Assembly: GCA_900100835.1 (NCBI GenBank)
Contig: FNCM01000010.1
Span: forward strand, 20,255-84,254
Reading direction: 5' to 3'
Origin: Selenomonas sp. WCT3
GTDB lineage: Bacteria > Bacillota > Negativicutes > Selenomonadales > Selenomonadaceae
Length of the DNA stretch: 64,000 bases
Positions within the stretch are counted from its first letter, which is position 1; each line of letters starts with the position of its first letter. Below the pieces are notes generated by a model that worked only from the letters and a program-made list of their open reading frames with translations, was not told the origin of the DNA and did no database searches. The position numbers were made by a program, and so were the translations under genes. Positions 9,228-18,301 of this stretch are shown here, in pieces.

Positions 9228-9240
9228 TAGCACAAACACG

Positions 9241-9274
9241 AAAGCCCGGCAGAAAAATCTTCCTGCCGGGCTTT
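9241..9274 (-). terminator. Terminator at the end of the B12 uptake operon
   Basis: Perfect hairpin: arms AAAGCCCGGCAG and CTGCCGGGCTTT around a short A-rich loop, 12-15 bases after the stop of the second receptor gene. The T-run is short on both strands, so it may be leaky. It separates the uptake operon from the cbiF promoter. Confidence 0.75.
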
Positions 9275-9285
9275 CCCAACTTAAC

Positions 9286-11259
9286 TCAGAACTTATAGGT
9301 GTAATTGAATAGATAACTGGTCGGTGCATCATAATAAGCCGACGCCGAATGGGAGATAATATCCTGACGGTTGAGCACATTGCGGATCATCAGGCTGAGT
9401 TCGTTGGCCTTATCTGGAGCATAGGTCGTATTCCAGGTCGTAAGCAAATACGGTTTCGTATCAAAGGAATGATCACTGGATGGTGCCTGTACGCGTTTGC
9501 ACAGATAAGAAGCCTTGAGATTCGATACCCATTTATCCTTCTTATAGGTTATCCCCGAAGTCAGCTGAACCCGGCCGTATTTACGATCCCAATAGCCCTT
9601 CTTGCTGCTCTTGCTTTCCGGGTTCTGAACCGTTATTCCCCAATGATAGGAAAAGGGCTTGGCGTCCTTGATATCCCAGCCAAGTTCCACGCCCGTGTTG
9701 CGGAAATCCTCATTGGTATATTCATACTCATTCTTCGCCGATTTCCAAGCGGCACTGATATTATCCTTGATATCCATGTGGAACAAAGCCGCTTTCCACT
9801 TGTGGGCACCATGATTCTGCTTCCAGCCAAGCTCGTAGTTGACGCCCTTCTGGGGCTTCAGGTTGTAGTTCGGAACAGCCTTTTCGGATGAGCCATACAT
9901 CTGGGCAAAGGTCGGCATGATGAAGGACTGGGAAACATTCACATAGAGATTGTTGGCCTTGTCCATCTTGTGAAGCCACTGGCCCGAAGCGCTGAAGTTA
10001 TGATAATTCTTGTCCATCCAAGCCCCATTGGTCCAGGTCTCACGCACGCCAACAATACCGGTATTCTTTTCATCAAAGGCCTGCTCAAGCTGAGAGAACA
10101 AGCCGAAGTTGTTACGGGCATACTGGGCCGCCGATTTGGTCGTATAGGTGAGCAGCTTATCGTACTGCTCACGCTGCACCGAACTGCCGAGAATCCATTT
10201 GGTTTTCGGCGACAACGTCCAACGGCGCTGCACATCGGCACCATAGGTTATATTTTTCTCGCGGGTATTATAGCGAGGTGCCTTGGTTTCCTTATCGCCC
10301 TTTGCCGTATCCTTAAAATTCGTCACACCCTTTGACTCCACCGTACCCGTATTGAAGTAGACACCGGCCTTAACCTTTTTGTCTTTGTAGTTGAGCTGAG
10401 TGATATGACGTTGGGTCGTATACTTGCGGTTGTTGAAAAGATCCCCCTGGGCAATCGTAGAACCTGCCTTGACAGCATCAGCGTAACGGCTGAATTTGCT
10501 CTCCGTCTCCAGATAATTATAGAGGAGCGACAGATGGTCATCAAGCTGATAGCTAATCCCGGCACTCTGTTTTTGCACATCGGTAAGGGTCGTACGCGTA
10601 CTGCCGAATTTCGTCGCGGTCTTAGAAACATCCACGCCATGGCGCCACTCATTGAAATTGTAGCTGACTGCCAAACGGTCATCGCCTACATTTGCCGCAT
10701 AATGATGCTGGCCCGAGCTGCCGATGCCAGCCGTAACCGTATTGGCAGCCCCCTTCTTCGTGATGATGTTTACCACACCAGCCATGGCTTCACTGCCGTA
10801 CAACACTGACCCAGAGCCTTTTACAACCTCGATGCGCTCAATACTGTCAGCAGGGATTGCCGACAAGTCATATTTGCCGCGCCAGGAAATCGGATTGCCA
10901 TTAACCAGAACCAGCGTGCCATTATCGATGCCACGGATATTGACGGAGTTATCCATCGTGCCCATGGCGGCACCATTAGGGCCGAAAGCGCCATAGGCGA
11001 TGCCATCGACTTTCGACAGCGCCTCCCCGGCCGTCTGCGCGCCGCTGTCTTTAATTTCTTCGGCGGTGATGATTTCCGTTGCCGCTGGAACATCCACATC
11101 TTTTTTCTGGGAACGAGTAGCCGTTACCACCACTTCCCCCAGATCCTCCGTCACCTTTTGCTCCGCAGCAGATACATCCGCCGGAACAGACCAATACATC
11201 GCAGCTGTCAATCCAGTTGCAACACTTGCCACCAACTTCTGCTTCATTTTCTTGTTCAT
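9286..11259 (-). CDS. TonB-dependent outer-membrane receptor, probably for a corrinoid (second receptor)
   Basis: A 657-residue receptor. It has a signal peptide (about 1-31, ending VSA-AEQ), a TonB-box-like stretch LGEVVVTATR (about 41-50), a plug domain (ALSKVDGIAYG ... VNIRGIDNGTLVLVNG ... VLYGSEAMAGVVNIITKKG, about 60-170) and a beta-barrel ending in phenylalanine (YTYKF). It is related to BtuB, as is the receptor at 15-17 kb. It is the last gene of the uptake operon, 64 bases after tonB, with AGGAGG before the ATG. Corrinoid specificity is inferred from the operon and its riboswitch; a siderophore receptor cannot be excluded from sequence alone. Confidence 0.85.
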   Translation of the reverse strand: MNKKMKQKLVASVATGLTAAMYWSVPADVSAAEQKVTEDLGEVVVTATRSQKKDVDVPAATEIITAEEIKDSGAQTAGEALSKVDGIAYGAFGPNGAAMGTMDNSVNIRGIDNGTLVLVNGNPISWRGKYDLSAIPADSIERIEVVKGSGSVLYGSEAMAGVVNIITKKGAANTVTAGIGSSGQHHYAANVGDDRLAVSYNFNEWRHGVDVSKTATKFGSTRTTLTDVQKQSAGISYQLDDHLSLLYNYLETESKFSRYADAVKAGSTIAQGDLFNNRKYTTQRHITQLNYKDKKVKAGVYFNTGTVESKGVTNFKDTAKGDKETKAPRYNTREKNITYGADVQRRWTLSPKTKWILGSSVQREQYDKLLTYTTKSAAQYARNNFGLFSQLEQAFDEKNTGIVGVRETWTNGAWMDKNYHNFSASGQWLHKMDKANNLYVNVSQSFIMPTFAQMYGSSEKAVPNYNLKPQKGVNYELGWKQNHGAHKWKAALFHMDIKDNISAAWKSAKNEYEYTNEDFRNTGVELGWDIKDAKPFSYHWGITVQNPESKSSKKGYWDRKYGRVQLTSGITYKKDKWVSNLKASYLCKRVQAPSSDHSFDTKPYLLTTWNTTYAPDKANELSLMIRNVLNRQDIISHSASAYYDAPTSYLFNYTYKF

Positions 11260-11323
11260 ATAATCCTCCTAAACTTGCACTCCCATTAGCATTTATCCTC
11301 AAGAGACAATTGGTCACTTCCCT

Positions 11324-12082
11324 TTACCAGTCATCTCCATCTGTCATTTGGAACCGGTAGCGGATTGGATAGACACCGCTGCCCCGGAACTGACAGCGAT
11401 AACCGGCAGCAATCGCTGCCTGGTCCATCGCCCCATACCCCGAAGAACTCGTCACCACCACATTGGTGACGGAACCAGCCTGCACATAGATAAGCAAGGC
11501 TACCACGCCTTCAGCGTTTTGCGATCGCAGGCTGGCAGGATACACCGGCGAAGCTTTGGCAATGCACTTGGCCGGTTCTGGTGCCATTTGGCTTTCCCCA
11601 GCACCGGTTCCCCCGCCGCCATTACCGACACCAGTGCCTGGGCCATTACCATTTCCCGCACCACTACCAGATAAATTGCCGTTGCCAGAGCTTCCCGACT
11701 CGGAATTTCCCGGCACTGCGCTGCCTGACTCCTTCGACTCGCGTTTTGCTCCATCCTCCGTTACCTGATGCTGCTTACGGTAATCTTTCTTTTTCTCCGG
11801 ATGGCGCGTGTAATCTTCGGTAATTGCCGGCAAATCAGCCGCTGGTAGCATGGCAACTTCCATTGCCGCCGGGGCGGAAGCGGCAGGAGTCTGCCCGCCA
11901 CCACCACTTCCCGCAGCGCCAGCTGACGCGTCAAGCCAAAGGGTATTTTCCGGCACTGATTTATCGGCCGGTCTTACCAGCAAAAAGAAGCCTGTTGCCG
12001 CCACCAGCAAGAAAAGGACTAGGTGGAGCAGTATAGAAATTCCCCAGGCCCGCAGTTTTGCTTTCTGTTCCTCCTCACGCAT
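11324..12082 (-). CDS. tonB: TonB-family energy-transducing protein with a glycine-rich linker
   Basis: About 252 residues. One N-terminal membrane anchor (about 15-37) follows a short basic cytoplasmic tail. Next comes a long linker rich in G, S and N (about 100-165) where classical TonB has proline-lysine repeats. The C-terminal TonB domain is recognisable by CIAKASPVYPASLRSQNAEGV (about 172 onward) and GYGAMDQAAIAAG. It links ExbB/ExbD proton flow to the outer-membrane receptors. The start is the ATG at 12082, one base after the exbD stop (TGATATG); the frame is open upstream but lies inside exbD. Confidence 0.88.
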   Translation of the reverse strand: MREEEQKAKLRAWGISILLHLVLFLLVAATGFFLLVRPADKSVPENTLWLDASAGAAGSGGGGQTPAASAPAAMEVAMLPAADLPAITEDYTRHPEKKKDYRKQHQVTEDGAKRESKESGSAVPGNSESGSSGNGNLSGSGAGNGNGPGTGVGNGGGGTGAGESQMAPEPAKCIAKASPVYPASLRSQNAEGVVALLIYVQAGSVTNVVVTSSSGYGAMDQAAIAAGYRCQFRGSGVYPIRYRFQMTDGDDW

Positions 12083-12083
12083 A

Positions 12084-12491
12084 TCACTTTCCCCCATCAG
12101 CAGCCAATCCGATATGCGTAATTCCCAAAGCCTTGAACTCATCCAACAGGCCAATCACCATTCCGTAATCGAGCCCCTGGTCCGCCCGAACCACAACAGC
12201 AAACTGCGGGTCCCGCTGATAAGACTGCTGTGCCTTTGTCAACAGCTCCGCTTCACCGATGGGCTTGTCTTCGAGCCATAGGGAACCATCTTTGCGAACC
12301 GTCACTACGTAAGTCACATGAAGTTTTGTCTCCGCATGCTGTGCCGCTGGCATATCCACATCCACCGTTTTCATATTTACCATGTACAGCGTACTCATCA
12401 TAAAGAACACCAGCAGGAAAAACATGATATCAATCATGGGGATGATAATAAGAGAAGGCTGCTTGATTTGATGACGTTCACGCAAGCGCAT
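12084..12491 (-). CDS. exbD: ExbD/TolR-family biopolymer transport protein
   Basis: About 135 residues from the ATG at 12491, which overlaps the end of exbB by 14 bases. The single membrane segment near the N-terminus, IIIPMIDIMFFLLVFFMM, carries the proton-translocating aspartate of the family. A periplasmic domain with AVVVRADQGLDYGMVIGLLD follows. It works with ExbB to energise TonB. A longer start at 12530 is possible but would lie further inside exbB. Confidence 0.92.
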   Translation of the reverse strand: MRLRERHQIKQPSLIIIPMIDIMFFLLVFFMMSTLYMVNMKTVDVDMPAAQHAETKLHVTYVVTVRKDGSLWLEDKPIGEAELLTKAQQSYQRDPQFAVVVRADQGLDYGMVIGLLDEFKALGITHIGLAADGGK

Positions 12492-13140
12492 GCTGAGCAC
12501 CTTCCTCTTCCTTGCGGACAGTCCCCGCAAACGCTGAGGGATTTGTCTCCATGAGCGAGAAGCAGGACTCCATGTCCGTCACGATATTTTCCAGCCGCTG
12601 GGAAAAATAAGCATGAATCATAAGGGCGAGAATTGCCACACAAAGGCCAAAGGCCGTTGCAATCAAGGCTTCACCCACGCCCCCCGTAATCGCGGCAGCC
12701 TGGGACGAATCCCCGTTGAACACACTAAAGGCCGAAATCATGCCGCTGATGGTTCCCAAAAGCCCCAAAAGTGGCGCCATCGTAACCACCACACTCAAAT
12801 AGTAGAGGCGTTGACGGAACCGGGCCAAGGCCGTTCCGGACTGAATCTCCAGATAAGCGGCAATATCCTCATGCCCATCGGCATAACGGGTGGCCGCCTC
12901 ATGGAGCAACCGGCTTAAGGCGCCGTAATGGCTGGCAGCTAACGTCATGGATCCGGCGTAATCCGCCTGGGCAGCTAGGGTCATAAACTGACTGGCAAAC
13001 TTCCGTCCCGAATCCTCACGGTGAAAATACTGCCAGCGTTCGATGCCAACAGCCGTTACGAATAGGGAACAGAGCAGCAGCACGTACATGATAAAGCCGC
13101 CCTTTTGAAATAGCGCCACACCCGCCATAATACTTTCCAT
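12478..13140 (-). CDS. exbB: ExbB/TolQ/MotA-family proton channel protein
   Basis: 220 residues with three membrane segments: about 14-33 (GGFIMYVLLLCSLFVTAVGI), about 114-135 and about 152-175. The family-conserved stretch APLLGLLGTISGMISAF is clear, followed by GGVGEALIATAFGLCVAI. It forms the stator channel with ExbD. It lies between btuC and exbD, so the energising complex is encoded inside the B12 uptake operon. Confidence 0.94.
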   Translation of the reverse strand: MESIMAGVALFQKGGFIMYVLLLCSLFVTAVGIERWQYFHREDSGRKFASQFMTLAAQADYAGSMTLAASHYGALSRLLHEAATRYADGHEDIAAYLEIQSGTALARFRQRLYYLSVVVTMAPLLGLLGTISGMISAFSVFNGDSSQAAAITGGVGEALIATAFGLCVAILALMIHAYFSQRLENIVTDMESCFSLMETNPSAFAGTVRKEEEGAQHALA

Positions 13141-13149
13141 AAACTCCTC

Positions 13150-14175
13150 CTAGTCCAATTTCTGTTGATATTTTCGCAACAAATATAAAAAATACGGGGT
13201 TCCAATAAAGGCTGTCATAATTCCGACTCGAACCTCATAACCTGGCAGGATAACGCGTCCCACGGCATCACAGAGAACCAGGAAAGCCGCTCCCGCCAAA
13301 AGGCTTGCCGGCAAAAGCCGACGGTGGTCAGGGCCGACGATGAGCCGCATCATATGCGGCACCACCAAACCTACAAAGCCGATATTACCGCTTATGCAAA
13401 CACTAGTCGCCGTAGCCATGGAGGCCAATACAAGCATCAACAGCCGATAGCGTTTCACCGCCATTCCCACGGCCTTGGCTTCATTATCCCCCAGCACCAG
13501 CACGTTGAGCTGTCGTGATAGTACCAGCATGACGGCCGAACTGATAAGTATCGGCCCCAGTCCCAACATTACGTGTTCCCAGCGCCGGTAATCCAATCCA
13601 CCGATGGTCCAGAAAAGGTATTCCTGTAGCTTGTTCACATCGAGGATTGTCAGCACTGCCGCTGAAAAAGCCGCCAAAAACATACCGACCACCACGCCGG
13701 ACAGCAAAAGCGTCATGACGGGAATACGTCCATGCCGCCAAGCCATCGCCACCGTAAGCCCCACGGCGGCCAGAGCACCCACAAGCGCTCCCACCGGCAG
13801 GGCAAACATCGTAGTCCCAGCTGCCCCCGTGGCAATCGCCAGCACAGCCCCCACCGAAGCACCGCTTGACACGCCGATGATACCAGGGTCTGCCAGCTGG
13901 TTGGCAAAAATCCCTTGAAGTACCGCACCAGAAATTCCCAGTCCGGCTCCTGTCAACAAGCCAACGATGGTTCGGGGCAGCCTAATATGCCAGATTACGG
14001 CCATCTCATCTGCCGGCACGGGCACCTGCGCCAAAATTGGAAGCTCCATTCCCTGGGCAAGCCCTGCCACCACATGAAGGAAGGGAATCTTCATCTGCCC
14101 CCAGCTAAGAGAAAGAACGCCCGCCACCAGAAGGCAGATTCCCAGAACGAACACGATAATTCCATATCGCCTCAT
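13150..14175 (-). CDS. btuC: FecCD-family ABC transporter permease, B12 uptake
   Basis: 341 residues with about nine or ten hydrophobic segments, a typical BtuC/FecCD permease. Family motifs: LPRTIVGLLTGAGLGISGAVLQGIF (about 50-75), the middle GVSSGASVGAVLA, and the C-terminal GNIGFVGLVVPHMMRLIVGPDHR. It overlaps btuD by 4 bases. Iron-siderophore permeases look alike; cobalamin is assigned because of the operon's riboswitch, the BtuF neighbour and the cbi genes on both sides. Confidence 0.88.
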   Translation of the reverse strand: MRRYGIIVFVLGICLLVAGVLSLSWGQMKIPFLHVVAGLAQGMELPILAQVPVPADEMAVIWHIRLPRTIVGLLTGAGLGISGAVLQGIFANQLADPGIIGVSSGASVGAVLAIATGAAGTTMFALPVGALVGALAAVGLTVAMAWRHGRIPVMTLLLSGVVVGMFLAAFSAAVLTILDVNKLQEYLFWTIGGLDYRRWEHVMLGLGPILISSAVMLVLSRQLNVLVLGDNEAKAVGMAVKRYRLLMLVLASMATATSVCISGNIGFVGLVVPHMMRLIVGPDHRRLLPASLLAGAAFLVLCDAVGRVILPGYEVRVGIMTAFIGTPYFLYLLRKYQQKLD

Positions 14176-15008
14176 TCCGTCACCTCCCTGCCCAACACGG
14201 TTGCCAATAGCTTTGCCCGACGCTCATCCTGGCGCCCACTGCCCGTTGTATAGATATCCATATGCCCGGTAAGAGGATTTTCCGTCACCGCAATGGAAGC
14301 CCCATAGGCTTTGGTCAAAAGCTCCGGCGTAAGCACCTGCTCCGGCTTCCCATCGGCCAAAACAGTTCCCTGGGAAAGCAGCAACAATCTGGAACTGAAC
14401 CGGGCTGCCAGGGACAGCTCATGAACAACCATCACAATTGTCCTGCCTGCAGCACAAAGTTCCCGGCAAAAGCGGAATATCTCCTCCTGATAAATAAGGT
14501 CCAGACCTGTTGCTGGTTCATCTAGCAACAATACCGGAGTCTGCTGGGCCAAAACCTTCGCTAAAAAGACCCGCTGCTGCTGGCCACCGGACAATTCCTG
14601 CACCGGACGGTCCAAAAATTCTAAGGCACCCGTATAAGCCAGAGAAGCCCGAATGATTTTCTCATCCTGCTTCCCGGGCTGCTGCCACCAGTGAAGATAG
14701 GGATACCGCCCCGTCTGCACGATTTCCCGCACAGTATACGCAAAGGGCACCTGCATTTGCTGCTGTAAATAACCAGCCCGCCGCGCAAACTCCCCCTCGG
14801 AGAGCTTCGTGATATCCGTTCCCTGAAGAAATATTTTCCCCGGAAGGACCGGCAGCAAGCCACGGATTGTCTTCAACAGAGTGCTCTTGCCCGCCCCATT
14901 TGGGCCCACCAGACTCACCAGTTCTCCCTTTCCCACCGAAAAGGAAACATGCTGCAAAATCGTCTTTCCCGAATAACCAGCCTGCAAGTCACGGATTGAT
15001 AAAACCAT
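14172..15008 (-). CDS. btuD: ABC transporter ATP-binding protein, B12 uptake
   Basis: 278 residues. Walker A is GPNGAGKSTL (about 36-45), the signature is LSGGQQQR, Walker B is VLLLDEPATGLD, and a switch histidine lies in VMVVHELSLAAR. It drives the BtuC permease. It sits 11 bases after btuB and overlaps btuC. It is slightly longer than E. coli BtuD and has a C-terminal tail of about 30 residues, as in many FepC/FhuC-type ATPases. Confidence 0.9.
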   Translation of the reverse strand: MVLSIRDLQAGYSGKTILQHVSFSVGKGELVSLVGPNGAGKSTLLKTIRGLLPVLPGKIFLQGTDITKLSEGEFARRAGYLQQQMQVPFAYTVREIVQTGRYPYLHWWQQPGKQDEKIIRASLAYTGALEFLDRPVQELSGGQQQRVFLAKVLAQQTPVLLLDEPATGLDLIYQEEIFRFCRELCAAGRTIVMVVHELSLAARFSSRLLLLSQGTVLADGKPEQVLTPELLTKAYGASIAVTENPLTGHMDIYTTGSGRQDERRAKLLATVLGREVTE

Positions 15009-15019
15009 AAGCCCCTTCC

Positions 15020-16918
15020 TTAGAACTGATAGGTCATGCCCAGCTGGAAGAAGCGACCTGCGGCCGGATAGCGGTAACTGCTGTAAACCGAATAAGCCTG
15101 ATTGGTGAAATTCAACGCTTTCAAATAAACCGTCAACTGCTTGCTGGCCTCATAACTCGTATTGAAATCCCATACGGCAAAGTGGCGATTGCCGTAACTT
15201 GCCTTATCAAGCCCCGTTCCCACGCGGCTCATGAGATTTGCCTTCCAAGCCCCCTGCTGATAGTGAAGGCCGAGACGGTAAGCGTTTGGCATGCTGTTAT
15301 GACGCAAATAGCTACTTTTTGCCGAAGTATCCGTAGCCGAAGTATCGGTATCCGTATAGGTATACCCGATATCATAGCTCCATGCCGGCGTCAGTTTCTG
15401 CTGCCACGAAAGTTCAATCCCCTGCCGTTTTTCGTGGTCAACATTCGTCGCCTCAGAGTTCTTACCATCCGCAGCATACCAAGTAATCGCATCGTTTAAG
15501 ACACTGTGGAAATAGCTGGCCGACAGCGTCGACTTGGCATCGAAGTCATGGGAAATTCCCAAGCTCTCCGTATGTCCGGTCTCTGCCTTGAGGTTCGGAT
15601 TGCCCTTCCAGGTCCGATCACCGTAAGCAGCAAAATAGAACATATCATCAGGTGTTGGTGCCTTATAAACACGTCCCCAGGAGGCAAACAATTTCGTTGC
15701 CTTATCCGCCCGATAATTAAGACCTGCCTTTGGCGTCCAATGCGTACCGAAACTCGTATGATTATCTACCCGAACCCCTGGCACAAAGAACCATTTGGGA
15801 TTCAAGCGCATCGTGTCCTGAACATAAGCGGCTTTGTTGATGATTTTTTTATCTTCATAGCCACTTTGCTTATTGCTGGAATTGCTGTGATGGTACTCCA
15901 GCCCAGCCACCATCTTATTATTCGCATCGAGTTTCCAGCCATTCTGGTAATCGATCCCCTGCAGTCGCGTGCTGAATTTGCCACTAAAATCAGCCGATTT
16001 ATTGTGGTCAAAATAGCGCAGGAATCCTGGCAGCTTCGTATCTTCCTTAAACTTCCAGGTAAGCGAACCATCGTTGAAATTATTCTGCTGCTTGTCCGAT
16101 GCCACAAAACCAGCAGGAACTTGATAATCTTGATAATAATACTGATTTCCGTTAATCAACTGATGATTGAAGCGAAGCGTCAAGGACTGGGCCGGCGTCA
16201 GTTCCTGTTTTACTTTCACCGACAGGTTGTTGTTGCTGTAATCACTGCTTGGCATACGATGACTATCCCCATCCGTTCCCTTGTACGAGAAATAACTGCG
16301 CTTGTTGAGGCCACCTACCAGCTGCCAGCTGGTCTTCCCCTCACGGCCTTCATTCGACAGTACATAATTATGGGTATGCCAAGAGCCCGTGTTCATATCG
16401 AGAGTTGTTTTATTTTTCGTCGGCGTCTTGGTGATGATATTTACCACACCGCCGATAGCATCACTGCCATAAAGAGCCGAACTGCCGCCCTTTACAATTT
16501 CAATGCGTTCCACATTTTCAATCTGCGGAATACGGGAAAGCGTTGCACTTGCCCGGCTCATGGACCCCTGGTCATCGTTTATGCGCTCGCCATCTACTAG
16601 AACGACTACTCGCTCCTCACCCTGAATGCGGACGGTTTCATCATAGCCATCACCGCCATTCGTCATAACGACTCCATTGATATGGCTCAGCGCTTCGGCA
16701 GTCGAGCGATAATGGTTGTCCTTGATATCTTCCGCCGTTATAACGGTTACATCGGCCGGAACATTCTTAGCCGCAGCCGGAATCCGCTCCGCTGTTACTA
16801 CGACCTCGCCCAAATCTTCCGTGTATTTATCCTGCTCAGCCGCTAAAGCGGTACCGAAACATAACGTGCTCAGCGTCAAAGTCAATGCGATTGATTCCTG
16901 CAATTTTTTTGTTGCCAT
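15020..16918 (-). CDS. btuB: TonB-dependent vitamin B12 receptor
   Basis: About 632 residues from the ATG at 16918 (GGGAGG upstream). Signal peptide about 1-27, then LGEVVVTAERIP, a plug domain (ALSHINGVVMTNGGDGYDE, about 60-80; VLVDGERINDDQG; ALYGSDAIGGVVNIITKTP) and a barrel ending MTYQF with the C-terminal phenylalanine expected of outer-membrane proteins. It is placed between btuF and btuD and is controlled by the cobalamin riboswitch, which supports the substrate call. Confidence 0.9.
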   Translation of the reverse strand: MATKKLQESIALTLTLSTLCFGTALAAEQDKYTEDLGEVVVTAERIPAAAKNVPADVTVITAEDIKDNHYRSTAEALSHINGVVMTNGGDGYDETVRIQGEERVVVLVDGERINDDQGSMSRASATLSRIPQIENVERIEIVKGGSSALYGSDAIGGVVNIITKTPTKNKTTLDMNTGSWHTHNYVLSNEGREGKTSWQLVGGLNKRSYFSYKGTDGDSHRMPSSDYSNNNLSVKVKQELTPAQSLTLRFNHQLINGNQYYYQDYQVPAGFVASDKQQNNFNDGSLTWKFKEDTKLPGFLRYFDHNKSADFSGKFSTRLQGIDYQNGWKLDANNKMVAGLEYHHSNSSNKQSGYEDKKIINKAAYVQDTMRLNPKWFFVPGVRVDNHTSFGTHWTPKAGLNYRADKATKLFASWGRVYKAPTPDDMFYFAAYGDRTWKGNPNLKAETGHTESLGISHDFDAKSTLSASYFHSVLNDAITWYAADGKNSEATNVDHEKRQGIELSWQQKLTPAWSYDIGYTYTDTDTSATDTSAKSSYLRHNSMPNAYRLGLHYQQGAWKANLMSRVGTGLDKASYGNRHFAVWDFNTSYEASKQLTVYLKALNFTNQAYSVYSSYRYPAAGRFFQLGMTYQF

Positions 16919-16944
16919 AATAGTTTCCTCCCTATTTCTCTCCA

Positions 16945-17955
16945 TTACTCATCTACTGCTGTCAAATGCTCTGTTTTATCTTGTTTGAAGTCATCACCGT
17001 ATACCTGATAGGCAATTTCCTGAACCCCAAAGACAAAATCCTGTGAACAATTATATAGATAGCCCTCATAGGGGTCACGCAGTCCATTGTTGCGTATCGC
17101 CTTTAACGATTTTAGCGCCGGATCTTCCAAATACCCCGCCCGGAATTTTTCGATATCGTATTTACCGTGATTCGTATAGGTTGGCAAAAACAGATAATCC
17201 GGATTGATGGCCACCAACTGCTCTTTGGTCATCGCCTGCCCGTTATGAATATCCAATTTTGCCATACCATTCTTTACTCCGGCGTATTGACAGGCATCGT
17301 CAAAGGAACAGCCAATCCCGCCATAGGATTTCATCAGCGATATCAAGACCACGGATTTTCGTTCCGCTTCTGGTATCTTTGCCACCTTCGCCTGTATCTC
17401 AGCCAGCTTGCTATCCATCTTACCGATAAGCTTTTCCCCTCGGTCTGGCTCACCGACTGCCTGGGCAATCAGCCTTACCGTTTCCTGGACCTCTTCGAGA
17501 TTTTTCGCCCCTTTACAGACCACCACTTTAATCCCTAGGTCGCGCAGAGACTGGACCCTTGTCACGTCCCCCCAGTCCGGCACGATGACCAAATCCGGCT
17601 GCAGTGCCGCGATTTCTTCCACCGATGGATTTCGGACTTTCGTCTCCACCTGCTGGGCCAAGCTCACGACATTGGAACTTATCGGGTCATCCAACATCTG
17701 ATTGACCGCCACCATATGGTCAGGCTTTACTAAGCCCAACACGATTTCATCCGTGCTCATCGAAAGGGTCAAAATGCGATGAGGTTTAGCTGGCATTTCC
17801 ACCACCGTTCCCTGCTTATCCGTAACGGTATAGGCGGTTCCCCCGGCCCTTGCCCCTAGTTCCATCCCCTTGCAGCCCGTGCAAATTGCCGCCACCAGAA
17901 TACATAAAGCGGCAGCTTTCCATAATTTCTTTATCATCAGCTCGGACAAACTCAT
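16945..17955 (-). CDS. btuF: Cobalamin-binding lipoprotein of the BtuFCD transporter
   Basis: About 336 residues. An N-terminal lipoprotein signal ends at the lipobox AAICTGC (C28), so the protein is lipid-anchored. The fold is a class III periplasmic binding protein: HRILTLSMSTDEIVLGL near the start and IAALQPDLVIVPDW in the middle. Start choice: the ATG at 17955 has GGAGG only one base away; a TTG two codons later or the ATG at 17937 would have other spacings. The open frame extends to 18189 only because it runs through the riboswitch. First gene of the uptake operon. Confidence 0.87.
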   Translation of the reverse strand: MSLSELMIKKLWKAAALCILVAAICTGCKGMELGARAGGTAYTVTDKQGTVVEMPAKPHRILTLSMSTDEIVLGLVKPDHMVAVNQMLDDPISSNVVSLAQQVETKVRNPSVEEIAALQPDLVIVPDWGDVTRVQSLRDLGIKVVVCKGAKNLEEVQETVRLIAQAVGEPDRGEKLIGKMDSKLAEIQAKVAKIPEAERKSVVLISLMKSYGGIGCSFDDACQYAGVKNGMAKLDIHNGQAMTKEQLVAINPDYLFLPTYTNHGKYDIEKFRAGYLEDPALKSLKAIRNNGLRDPYEGYLYNCSQDFVFGVQEIAYQVYGDDFKQDKTEHLTAVDE

Positions 17956-17976
17956 TCCTCCCTTTTTCACGCACAC

Positions 17977-18008
17977 AAAAAGACCCTTCCATATACTGAA
18001 AGGGTCTG
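17977..18008 (-). terminator. Riboswitch-controlled terminator in the btuF leader
   Basis: Hairpin GACCCTT / AAGGGTC followed by TTTTT, about 22 bases before the btuF start and about 90 bases after the cobalamin aptamer. Its position suggests that cobalamin binding favours this terminator and shuts off the uptake operon. Confidence 0.85.
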
Positions 18009-18098
18009 ATATTCCACACAAAAACAGCCCGTCACCTGATAACAGTTGACAGACATCAATCCCCTCCCCATCCTTCGTAGATCTACGGTGATTGTAAT

Positions 18099-18265
18099 CA
18101 GGCAGTTCTCCTGGCTCCAGGTCATCGTTCCTCTGCGCCTTCCCAAAAGATGCACCCATCTCCCAGTGACGTACCTTATGCAGATTCACTCGCTGTTACA
18201 GTGGCGGGACCGCGCCGGCATCTTGCTCTCCGGCTTCCCTATTAAGTCTTTCGACACCTGATTTT
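18099..18265 (-). promoter_or_regulatory. Cobalamin riboswitch (aptamer)
   Basis: Read on the minus strand, the conserved elements come in the right order: AATAGGGAAGCCGG, the pairing GCCGGAGAGC...GATGCCGGC, GGTCCCGCCACTGT, CACTGGG, GGGAAGGCGCAGAGG and the B12 box GAGCCAGGAGAACTGCC (18101-18119). The stretch from here to the terminator (about 18009-18098) holds the expression platform and a 12-base palindrome CGTAGATCTACG (18076-18087). No gene lies in the whole interval 17956-18341. Confidence 0.95.
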
Positions 18266-18301
18266 CCCTATTTGATTTACTGGTGATAACTCACGTTTTC
18301 T

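Noticed and set aside
15506-16600. A 364-codon open frame antisense to btuB
   Set aside because: Shadow of the receptor gene; hydrophobic composition is a by-product of the reverse codons.
17956-18189. N-terminal extension of btuF
   Set aside because: The added codons run through the cobalamin riboswitch and its terminator, so the open frame there is accidental.
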